Below, piece after piece: positions 11,949 to 22,575 of a DNA stretch of 64,000 nt. A program made the position numbers and the translations under genes. The notes under the pieces are model-generated. The model was given only the letters and a program-made list of their open reading frames with translations. It searched no databases and was not told the origin of the DNA. Position 1 is the stretch's first letter, and every line of letters starts with the position of its first letter. This DNA comes from Rhyacophila brunnea. Lineage: Eukaryota > Arthropoda > Insecta > Trichoptera > Rhyacophilidae. Location: contig JAGYXB010001862.1 of the NCBI GenBank assembly GCA_022495005.1, positions 620,001-684,000 on the forward strand. The letters are read 5' to 3'.

Positions 11949-12187
11949 TTCGACCATGTCCTATCCTAATAGGATCATATGGGTCTCCGCAGAGTGGAGG
12001 TTTGTATTAACAGATTTTTGTTTTTACGAGAAATGGATGTCAGCCACTTGCTCAACCTATTAGGTCCATACTTGACTCATACACAAATTGAAAAACAATA
12101 TGTATACTTGCCAGACCCAGGATTCGAACCTGTGACCCACGACGCTATAGGCCGACGCTTAATCCGCGCGGCCATAGTGGGATTACA
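11949..12187 (-). mobile_element. tRNA-derived SINE, best full-length copy (family S)
   Basis: Read on the minus strand, a tRNA-like head (CCGCGCGGATTAAGCGTCGG, then B box GGTTCGAATCC) is followed by CTGGGTCTGGCAAGTATAC. The body holds GGACCTAATAGGTTGAGCAA, GTGGCTGACATCCATTTCTC and a 3' part ending CCTATTAGGATAGGACATGG. This copy is the most complete and serves as reference for the others. Confidence 0.8.
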
Positions 12188-12189
12188 TA

Positions 12190-12789
12190 ATATGAAGGTA
12201 CCGTAGCTAAAAAAGTTAGGTTAGGTTACTTTCTTCTAGTTCGTATATTATATTTTTCACAGACCACGTGTGGAGACCAAATTCTAATTAAAGTTTTGCG
12301 ATTGAACAACCTGTCTAGCCTGAGAATGGGTCTGAAAAAATTAACTATGCCTAGATACTATTTCCATTACCACAAAGCCACAGTTGGTTCATACACTTGA
12401 CATCCTTCAATATAATAATATCGCCTTGCACATACGTAAACTTATGATAAAACCTAATTTAATTTAGTTATATGTCTAAAATAATAGTTAATTAACACCA
12501 ATGGATTTGATATAACAATAATTTATAAGTAAATAAATAGAAAATTTTTGGGAAAATGCAATTCAAATATATTTGTTTGGGCCTATTGTATTATGATAGC
12601 ACTAATCCCATTCAAATTCACTACCTACGTCTCATAATTATTGTCGTTATCTAGGCACTGTAGTATCAGGCATATTAATAAATAAATTACAGGTATATTT
12701 TTAGACCATCAAAGCTAAGCAAGACTAGCAATAGTTTGACTGCCCTAGCGTCATCAAAGAAGTAATTCAATTACGAGATACGGTTTGCC
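12190..12789. other. Unannotated AT-rich DNA
   Basis: No convincing frame, RNA gene or element terminus recognised. Confidence 0.4.
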
Positions 12790-12793
12790 CAAT

Positions 12794-13049
12794 CGTCGCT
12801 ATAGGATTGGTTTGTCGAATATCCGTTTGTGTCAAAATCGACCTTTCAATGCAGAATGATTTTTTGTATCTAAATGGACCGGAACCATCCATTTCTTTAA
12901 ATTGCTTTGTAATGAATACAGCATGCATATGCTGTAAAAACAACAATTTAAATACCTCCATTTATTTTAATATAGGATAATGAAATTTGTTTTTCGTCTC
13001 TTGAATATTTGAAATTTAGTCTATTCGACAAACCAATCCTACAGCGACG
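12794..13049. mobile_element. MITE with 28-bp TIRs, CAAT flanks
   Basis: A 256-bp unit with inverted ends: CGTCGCTATAGGATTGGTTT on the left and its near-exact complement ending CCTACAGCGACG on the right. CAAT precedes (12790-12793) and follows (13050-13053), a likely 4-bp target duplication. The single 64-codon minus-strand frame across it is a by-product. Superfamily not assigned. Confidence 0.7.
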
Positions 13050-13053
13050 CAAT

Positions 13054-15515
13054 GCCGCATCAATCACCGTTATTAATAATCATAAGCTCATTATTCACGC
13101 ATCCGTCAAAGGTACAGTGTAACCGTGAGAGTGCGGGAACACGGTACCAGCCCAGCGCGCCCGCTATATCCACATCAAAGGTTAGTGCCTGGATTGAATC
13201 CCAGTGTAACCGCCCTCCCCTAACATCCAAATAATCTCTTTCCTACAGTCCACTAAAAAGCGCTTCTAATATTTATATATTTATTGTTTTAAGAATTTCG
13301 TGTTTGATGATATAGAATTGACGTTGTGTTGTAAATTTTAAGACTACCGGTAAGATACCGATTTATTTACCAATAAAATATTTCAAATTGAGCTTCTAAT
13401 GTCTTCTGATGATAGAATATGACTTATCGTTCTTCTGCATTGTAGTGAAAGTAAAATCGGAGCCAATCGACATTAAGATATCAAAGCTCGCAAGAATTTA
13501 TGACTGCCATAAAAAAATAATATCAATAACACTGTCCGCTATAATATGAAACTATTGATTTGATATAAAAATATGGGCAGTGGTGGAAGAAGGAGAGTAG
13601 CATCTGCGGTGTCATGGCTCGTGTGGGTGCACATGTAATAAAACTTCTGACAACAAAAGTGAGCTGTCAATTCGTCGAATTTGGGAAGTATTTCACAGAG
13701 GGCCATTCACATAAATCTCTCAATAGTCTCCCCAAAACATCATAGATGGCCAGGTACTGTAGCCCTCCCTCAAGTGCCTTACCATTGGTCGGAAACTAAA
13801 TCATAATATTAATAATATTAATGTTCCATAACCATTTAATAATATTTTTTTTTGTACATCGGTTACATTATAACATTAGTTGATTTACTTGATATATTCA
13901 AGATGATCACAAAACAATGTAATACAGTGTCCATCATAGCGAATGGTTATTTCTCGAAAAAGTTATGATAAAACTTGATTCTCTAGTTTCAAGAATATTT
14001 TTATGAAATTTTGAGATTCTCATTTTTTGAAGTGTTTATGATTTGTTGACATTAACCGTTCAAAATGCGTTAGACAAAAGCCCACTATTAGTGAAGCCAT
14101 GACACAAAACTGTAAATATCGATAGCAGTGGTAATTACTGCTCATACTTTTAATGCAACATAGTAAACTGTTTGTAGAAAATGTTGCATATAGAGATAAA
14201 TGGGAATACTTTGAACAAAATACAGGTTACAGGATTGCATTCGAAGATAATCAATAACTAGCACTACCATCGTAATTCACAATTCAGTGCCACGGCTTAA
14301 ATATACTCGTCCTTGAAAAACAGAAACAAAATTAACAAAAAAAAAATATTTATCGTAATACAATGAATGTTAAAACGATTTTTTTAAATATTCTTGAGGA
14401 TTTTCAAGGATCTTGACATTATCAATAAACTAGTTACGAAAAATAATTACGAATTATTCTTATATAAATGATAATTAAAAGTTTCATAAAAATACTGCCA
14501 TATAAGTAATAAAACATGGATAAATAACATGAATTAAGATGAAATCAAGTTGACAGTATATAATATCTAACCTAAATGAATGAAACCGGTCACGATTGCT
14601 ATATATTTATATGCATTAAATACTAAATGTCATTTTACCAAGGACTTCCAACTGTCACACCATTAAGGCGAGTTTAATATTAATATAGTCTTACACATAA
14701 AAGTGTTTATTTATTTAATTTACTCGATATAAAATAATTCGAATGCAGTCGGTCACCGCTGAATTACAGATTGGTGTACAGTTTTAACAGAGCGGAAATC
14801 TTCGCCTACGCTCTTGTATCAAAAGGTGGTTGAAACATCATGGATGACTGTACCCGACAAGGGGAGGGTTGACCTTAGGGGTGGTTTCCCCATATAACAT
14901 ACTACATTAAAACCGAAAGCAGCATCAAAGCAACCAGCTGTTTTTGCCATTCGTATACAAAATGTATCAGTGCGAGTACGACCTGCCTTCGTGAATCGAT
15001 TTATTGATTTTATTAGGACGACAAAATAAACAGACGGCCAGAACACTTGTAGTTGGCTACATACTGCAAAATTTCTTAAATTAATTTGTTTTTTTTTTGT
15101 TTTGTGGTGTTAGTAATAATAAATAAGTAATAAGGTACTTCAAGATTCATAAATATACTTAAACAGTCAGCTATCGACATTTTCACTCATAAGAATGGTT
15201 GAAAGCTGAAGGTGACGCAATCTATTCATCGTATTTTTCACATACCTATCGACTATAAAATGTTATACACGACATAAAAGAACTAATCAGTATACCTATA
15301 TAATATACTCAACAAAATAAACACTAATATCTTTATATACTTAACTGGCATTACTGTCATCTTCAATAATAATTATTTTTGTTACAGGATGTGATTCTAG
15401 GAAAGAGATTTATTGATATTTTTACTTGGTAGGGTGGTAGTTGATATTTGTGCTTTTTTTAAATATTGTATGAAGCCTCAAAATCAGTCGGTCACTGACT
15501 GTGTTATATTCATCA
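13054..15515. other. Unannotated stretch with mixed composition
   Basis: Sub-blocks near 13080-13240, 13570-13770 and 14760-15050 are less AT-rich than their surroundings and carry short open frames (for example 75 codons on the minus strand at 14819-15046). None has a recognisable domain or paired splice sites. They may be old transposon pieces. Confidence 0.35.
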
Positions 15516-15519
15516 CCGT

Positions 15520-15855
15520 CATCATCAGCCGGGGTCGATCCACTGCTGGATGAATGTGTCCCATGGATCTTTCCACTCTTCTAGGTCCCCAGTTCTTTGC
15601 TGCTACGTACATCGACCGAAGTTTATGAACTCGTATATCCAGCGGGTTTTAGGGCGTCCTTTCAGTGCCGTTTTGGTTACCACTGTATGACGATATTTGT
15701 CCAGCGGTTGTCCACTCGCCGAGCAATATGTCCGATCCATTGCCATTTCATCTGCTTAGCGACCTCTAGCACATCGCGTACTATTGTCAGCTTCTTTACC
15801 CATTGGTTTATTTTATGATCTTTACGCGTTATGCCCACACATGCACCTTTCCATA
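15520..15855 (-). pseudogene. LINE reverse-transcriptase C-terminal remnant
   Basis: The minus-strand frame reads KWQWIGHIARRVDNRWTNIV. This is the WxWxGHxxR...DNRWT signature near the C-terminus of a large group of insect non-LTR retrotransposon proteins. The DNA continues to 15520 with similar quality, but the frame is broken. It belongs to a different LINE lineage from the GHVLRMPEEN fragments at 3.3 and 31.4 kb. No RT catalytic core is present. Confidence 0.7.
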
Positions 15856-15859
15856 GCAC

Positions 15860-17030
15860 GTTGCGCTGTTGTGTTATATCATATAATATGAATTAATAAA
15901 TTGATTGATAAATAAAATGGTAGATAACACAACTTAGAAACTGCTTTATTATTATTATTTTACTTACGACACAAAACTTGTATTAAGTAGGAACAAAAAA
16001 CAGGAATGTATGTTTAGGAATCTGGGTAAATCAAAAAGAATCAGTAGAAGTTTGATCTCTTCATTAGCCGTCTCACACCCTATAGTTGAGTCAAAATAAT
16101 ACTTGTGTCTTTGAGAGTTTTATTATCCTGTCAATATGAAACACACTTCCGATTAACGCTATCTCCAGGGACAGGCTGGGCATTAGCCAGGGGATGATGG
16201 TAGCCGAAGAGATTGAAGGTGGACAGGGAACTATGAAAGCTTCATGCCGAGATTTTATGTATTATCATATCAAATATTACAACCAAATAAATTATAAATA
16301 TAGATATCAACATACATTAATTTAATCAAGGAACCCAGAAATAATGAGAATTGAAATAACTATCGGGTGTGGAGTAATAGGCAACCGATCTATTTATGGA
16401 AGAATGTGGGATAAACTTAAACACGAATTAACAATACGTCATTCTAAGCTTGTCCTTCATTCTGATAACTGCTCTCGGTTTATGTACTATCGCTCATTCA
16501 ATATTAGTGTATTTTAATGTTGCATAATGTCTGTCTGTGTGACACTCACACATTCAAAACCTTGCTTCAAAGTGTAGTTTATTTAGATATAGCCTATCTG
16601 AGTTACATATAATATTATCTGTTCTGTGAATTTAACGAACAATTTCAATTTTATATCATATAATTTCATATTACATCTACATAATAAATTCATTCACTCT
16701 AAGTTACTGTTATTAGTATATAGCTGAGAAATAAACAAAGTATAAATTTATTTAAACGTTCAGAAGGTGACATTTCGTGCCCAGGACAAAGATTTTTTAG
16801 ATGGCCTATTCCACTGATCCATTTGTAAATTACTACGGTTTTTAAAATTGGCTGCATGAAAATAAGAAAAAAAAATAACCTATCATGGTGGCGATAACGC
16901 AGAGAAAAATATTTTCTTTTGCATGCATTTAACCAATTTCAATATTCTTATTATACATAGGTATCTAAATAATACAACTGTTACTACAATTAATAACTAC
17001 ATAAAAACAGAATAAAATAATCATTCTTTC
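15860..17030. other. Unannotated AT-rich DNA
   Basis: A moderately GC block near 16140-16250 has no frame longer than a few dozen codons. Nothing else recognised. Confidence 0.35.
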
Positions 17031-17032
17031 TT

Positions 17033-17252
17033 TAGATCGTATCCGATTCTAATAGGATCATATGGGCCTCCACAGAGTCCCTAGAGGTTTGTATTAACAG
17101 ATTTTGTTTTTTACGAGAAATTGATGTCAGCCACTTGCTCAACCTATTAGGTCCATACCCTGACAGACACACATTGAAAAACAACATGTGTACTTGCCAG
17201 ACCCAGGATTTGAACTTGGGACCCATGGCGTTATAGTCCAACGCTTAAGGTG
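17033..17252 (-). mobile_element. tRNA-derived SINE (family S)
   Basis: Very similar to the 11.95-kb copy: CCTATTAGG..., TTACGAGAAATTGATGTCAG, CCACTTGCTCAACCTATTAG. The tRNA head at the right is degraded; the B box reads GGATTTGAAC on the plus strand. It lacks the last part of the head. Confidence 0.75.
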
Positions 17253-17254
17253 AA

Positions 17255-18282
17255 GTCTTTAATGAGCCGTTTTTAAAGAGGCACCTAGAGGAAAAACACG
17301 AAGCTTTCAATTTGATATTTTTTTTTGATAATTTACAATGTTAACTATAATAATTAATAAATATGTATCTGAAAACATTTAAAAGAAAAATATTTTTTAT
17401 TTTAAGTTTAAGAAGATTTTTGACTAATTCATAGTTTTAATATTTTTTATAGCTATTTTAAAAAACATCGATTTTTATAAAAAATATAAATGTGTATAAC
17501 TTAAAATCCTTTTTATTTATATCAAATCAAGCTTCAACATTGGGACCGACCATACATAAATAAAATTTGAATATACTTTATTATATTATTACATATTTAA
17601 ATTAAGTAATTTTGTTTTTAGTGCCTATCTGTTCTACGTTTTTATTTTCAATAAACGAACGGTTTTGACATTATCAACTCATACTAAAATGTCATTACTT
17701 GAAAATGTCTAAAAGCTAAAACCATTTTAAGGAAAAAAAATTAAAACAATAGTTATTAAATAGGTAAGTATAAAAAAATATATTTTTTTATATTAGAACG
17801 TTGTTATACATTTTTTCTGTTACTTAAGTAAGCATTTATTTTTATTTATTACTAGAATATACATCGCTGTGTTTGATAGTTTATTGTCAAAAATAATAAT
17901 CCAAGTAATAATAAAACTGAATACAATGGACGAGGGTGTGATTGAATAAGGAATAACGAAGCATTTGTGCCCATTGGGAATTGATCAGTTTTTGCTTTGA
18001 TTTCTGTATTCATTTTCTGTCAAAGTTACGTCATCAGTAAGTCAATAAATCGATTGAGATAGTATATTATATTGATTTTCATTAAGTAGATTTTTTTGTT
18101 TGCTTTGAAAAATTCTTATTAAAAATACTTTTGGCAGATAGGTACCTACTCAAACCGATCTAAGTAAAATCGAACTATTCATGTTATTTGCCTAACAATA
18201 TTTAATAGATTGACTACTGTTCAATGGTAAATAAAGTGATTCGGTTATGCTATTCTGAGAAAAACAATTATAATTCAAAAAA
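17255..18282. other. AT-rich DNA, nothing recognised
   Basis: Long runs of A/T with no coding or RNA signal. Confidence 0.45.
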
Positions 18283-18540
18283 TATAACTTTTATTTTGTT
18301 AACTGTCAATTCATGGTGGCACTGCATTGTATTGTTGTTTTTATTTAATAAAACGCATTTTTTTTGTAGTACTTATTCCACTTTAAATCAATAGATTAGG
18401 ACCGGTTTCGTCCGCCTCAGAGGGACATTTTCAAAAGTTGAAAATGTCCCTCTGAGGCGGACGAAACCGGTCTTAATCTATTGACTAAAGATGGAATAAG
18501 TACGACAAAAAAATGCGTTTTATTAAATAAAAACAACAAC
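18283..18540. mobile_element. Long hairpin repeat, CGAAACCGG termini
   Basis: From about 18332 to 18538 the sequence is an approximately 102-bp inverted repeat, roughly 95 % matched, with almost no loop (TTTTCAAAAGTTGAAAA at the centre). The inner 40 bp, GACCGGTTTCGTCCGCCTCA..., are perfectly paired. The 50 bp to the left (TTTTGTTAACTGTCAATTCA...) are shared with 5130-5170. The CGGACGAAACCGG motif resembles the 3' part of hammerhead motifs found in Penelope-like termini. Confidence 0.75.
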
Positions 18541-18544
18541 ACAA

Positions 18545-18885
18545 AAAATATATATAAGTTAGTTTATCATCTAATTGTCGGTAAAGGTTATGCCTAGTCC
18601 AGCTCCAGACCATGATACATCTACCCGTCAACAAATAATCACTATATTATGATATAACAATAATTGTTTGAAAACATTTGAGTAAGACAAAAAATATGTT
18701 TTTAGACATAATAACCATTTTTTTTTATTCATCACGGATATAAAATACACTGACAAACAAATAAGTATGATCATATGGGTTTTCTACTATTTCATCAGAA
18801 GTAGTGACTAGTGGCCTTGTAGAATGTTGTTTCAATAAAAGAGTCTGAATGCTTATTGGGTTCAGCTGTGCTATAGGTGTCATGA
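18545..18885. other. Unannotated AT-rich DNA
   Basis: No gene or repeat boundary recognised. Confidence 0.35.
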
Positions 18886-18887
18886 AA

Positions 18888-19187
18888 GCCCTGCCGCACA
18901 TACAAAATCGTCTCGACTTAGATATGGTCATATATGAAAACTGCCGATAATGTTGCAACTGTATTCTACATGCACAGGCAAGACCGTGCCGGGACAGTGA
19001 CTTCTAGCTAAAAAATGAAAAAGCAGCATCCCTATTTCGAATAAAATTTGTTGCATGCAACAAGAATATCGCACCGATGCTATGTGTGGTGACGGCACAA
19101 TACACAAGTGAAGTGGTGTGAATGACAACAAAATCATTGACGAACTCGACGTGTTGCAGTCGGACGAGTTTGTATATGCGGCTGGGC
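18888..19187. mobile_element. piggyBac-like MITE, copy 1
   Basis: The inverted ends GCCCTGCCGCACATACAAAA and (reverse complement of right end) GCCCAGCCGCATATACAAAC continue into CGTC.CGACT. TTAA follows the right end (19188-19191); the left flank is degraded. It is related to 25833-26187 by the same terminal sequence. Minus-strand frames of 64-77 codons inside show nothing recognisable. Confidence 0.5.
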
Positions 19188-19199
19188 TTAAACGTCAAT

Positions 19200-19956
19200 C
19201 ACGCTATCATAGTACATACCAAGCAAAGCATTGGATATAAAAAATAGCAGAATCTCTTAGATAAACGCGACAGAAGATAAAAAGTTAAATTATCGACCTA
19301 ACAAAATACATTAATATTAATCAAACACAATTGAACACTACATAATGTACATTTCGTAATCTATCAAAAAAGATAAAATATTTAATTTGTATTGACTTTT
19401 ATGTCAGAACAAAATGCCGTTCCCTTTCTCCCTCTCTTAGAAAAGGATAATATGTCTGGAAGGAAGAAAGTTTGCGCAAAGTTTCACAGTAGCGTAGTAA
19501 AATTTTATTTGATTTGATTTTATTATGAGAATTTTAATATATAATTAACAGAAGTATTTACCTACATCCTTAAAAATAGTGATATCTATTTTCTATTAAA
19601 CTACTAAGCATGTTTTGTAAAAATGAAAACAGTGTAGAAACATGACGTAGTACCTAAATATCTATACGAATTTATTAGTTATATAATACATATTTTATAA
19701 ATTGAAAAAAGGCATTAATTAAAAATGATATATTGTCATTAATTTAATCCCCAAGAAAATGTTAATCGATGAAATAAAACCTAATCAAGACAAAGAGTGA
19801 TATAGGTACCTAGATACAATACAACTTTGATCCGTGAAGTTAACATATTTTCTTTAATTGAATTGTGTATTTAGAATAATGTGGTGGAATCAATATTTTT
19901 TATTATGATTTCAGAGAAATTGATGTAAACAGATAATTCGGACTACAAAATCATCT
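19200..19956. other. Unannotated AT-rich DNA
   Basis: No coding frame or repeat boundary recognised. Confidence 0.4.
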
Positions 19957-19960
19957 TTAA

Positions 19961-21354
19961 CGGCCCACGTGCTCGTCGTAGGTCAAAATTGAGTTTTTAT
20001 TGTATTTTCAAACCATGATCCTGGACACTCCTTAAACGTTGTAGATAATCTATTTATATAATTTTGAAGCCTTATTATCCTTTATAGTTATTTTAAACAT
20101 TTGATGACTGCATAAAGTATTTTTGTTACATAAAATAGTATTCTTTTAAACCTCTCGCTCTAATGTTTTAGAATATAGTCATATTTCGGTACATAACTGT
20201 GCAGTGGTGTTAAGATTTTTTACATTTATTAATTTTTAAACGCATTTATAAAACCATTAGTATAATTTATTACGAGATAATTTTTGTAAAATATTCACGA
20301 TAAAAAATTATATTGATAATCTCTGTGATCCCAAATTTGACAAGAATTAGGCATTTTATTATTCAAAAAATCGGCAAGATTAACACATTTGAAGATGATT
20401 CTAAAGATACTTATTATAAGCTATGTCTTTGACCATTCAAGTGTGATAAACATCTTATGAATAAAGATTGCTTTATAATAATTATTGACCTAAGAATAAG
20501 GTAGTGTTTTTTTGAAATACGCCATTTCTTTTGTCATTCCCTAGTAGTTAAGCTACAACATACGGCCGTAGCCATAAAATGACAAACTATAATTAAAGAA
20601 GGGAGTAAAATTATGTTAACGCGCGTGTTTGAACATGTACCTAACCGAATTTTTTTTTTATTTTTTTTTAAACGGTACATGTTCAAACACGCGCGTCAAT
20701 ATCATTTTACTCCCTACTTCAATTATAGTTTGTCAATTTATGGCTACGGCCGTATGTTGTAGCTTAACCACTGGGGAATGACAAAAGAAATGGCGTATTT
20801 CAAAAAAACACTACCTTATTCTTAGGTCAATAATTATTATAAAGCAATCATTATTCGTAAGATGTTTATCACACTTGAATGGTCAAAGACATAGCTTATA
20901 ATAAGTATCTTTAGAATCATCTTCAAATGTGTTAATCTTGCCGATTTTTTGAATAATAAAATGCCTAATTCTTGTCAAATTTGGGATCACAGAGATTATC
21001 AATATAATTTTTTATCGTGAATATTTTACAAAAATTATCTCGTAATAAATTATACTAATGGTTTTATAAATGCGTTTAAAAATTAATAAATGTAAAAAAT
21101 CTTAACACCACTGCACAGTTATGTACCGAAATATGACTATATTCTAAAACATTAGAGCGAGAGGTTTAAAAGAATACTATTTTATGTAACAAAAATACTT
21201 TATGCAGTCATCAAATGTTTAAAATAACTATAAAGGATAATAAGGCTTCAAAATTATATAAATAGATTATCTACAACGTTTAAGGAGTGTCCAGGATCAT
21301 GGTTTGAAAATACAATAAAAACTCAATTTTGACCTTCGACGAGCATGTCCCCCC
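19961..21354. mobile_element. Foldback DNA element with 680-bp inverted arms
   Basis: Arms 19961-20640 and 20674-21354 are near-perfect inverted repeats separated by a 33-nt T/A-rich spacer. The ends are CGGCCCACGTGCTCGTCG and CGACGAGCATGTCCCCCC. TTAA flanks the left (19957-19960); the right flank reads TTCT. The arms carry no open frame or transposase motif. Two other copies lie at 581-1250 (one arm) and 3393-4029 (loop deleted), and this is the most complete. Such a palindrome would extrude a long cruciform, or a long hairpin if transcribed. Confidence 0.85.
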
Positions 21355-21359
21355 TTCTA

Positions 21360-22387
21360 ACGATAACTTCTGATTACGGTTTGATGAATGCTGATAATGT
21401 TCATAATAAAAACGAGATCAATAGCAATAACTTGAATATTGTTGAATTGACCTAATATTTCTTGCAATACTGAAGATCAATCAAGATAATGAAGGTCTAC
21501 TATTTAAATTGAAATGATAGTTCAAATAATAATATATTTAGAATATAAAGGTACTTAATTATTTTTAAAACAAAATGAAAATAATATTCATCTTATATGT
21601 GTACCCCTTAAATTTTATAAAAATTATCAGTTTGATAAATTTACATACACCTCTGGAATAATTAATGGAAACATTCACTAATGAACCGAAGGTAAAACTG
21701 TGAAATTGAACCATTAAAAGACTTCGTCTAAGCGTCTGTAAAAAGGGGAAGATTCGTAAACAAAAGAGGAAGGGATGAGACGATACAGCTACTAGAAAGC
21801 TTACTTTATGAGCTAGCAATATGATTTATAAAGAAAGAAACCGAGATACACTTTTCATTTAAACTAAATCAAAAGAAACTTTTAGATGCCCTTTTTATGG
21901 AACCTTTATATCATTTTAACCGTCTGGTAGAGAAAACTGGCACAATCTTGACTATGCGAGTACAACAAAACTCAAAATACGGAGCATCTTATAGTAATAT
22001 TATAAATATGCCTTGCCACTTTTTAAATATATTTTAATAATTAAAATACATTAGGTACTGTCTTGTGGTACGTACCACAATGTACGTATATAATTTAAAA
22101 ATATGTAATATGTACATATTCCACAAAATTGAATAACGATTACAATCGATTTCGTCTGCTTTAATAGGACAATATTAACTGGACTATTGATAATGTATTA
22201 TTGAATCGGAAGGGATCAATTCTAATCATTATCTCTATTAGAATTATAAATGTACAATTAAAACTATTAAGTGACATGATTAGGTACATACTAATATTGC
22301 GTTCTTCTAATCAGCGCTAATTCAATCGGTATACACAGGTCTATGTACGAATGATCATTGCGTATTAAAGTAAGAAACTAATATAAT
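21360..22387. other. Unannotated AT-rich DNA
   Basis: Contains an 84-codon minus-strand frame (21565-21819) with no motif, and an 18-bp palindrome TTGTGGTACGTACCACAA at 22063. No gene supported. Confidence 0.35.
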
Positions 22388-22575
22388 AAGTTACAAGGTT
22401 AACTCCTAAGCGGCTTTGCAGGGATGAGAGACTGTTTATTGCCAGGAATGGTTGTAAGTCATTCGTCCAATCCATTGAAAAATGACATGTAGGTATTACC
22501 AGCCGCGGGATCTAACCCACAACACAATGTTTAGAAAAGGCTATTCTACGAAACACGCCACCTTGGCTGCCGTAA
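22388..22575 (-). mobile_element. Possible tRNA-headed SINE
   Basis: The minus strand has a tRNA-like head with a B-box-like GGGTTAGATCCCGC. Upstream is GGCAGCCAAGGTGGCGTGTT in A-box position; a body of about 110 bp follows. The B box deviates from GGTTCGANTCC, so this is tentative. Confidence 0.35.
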
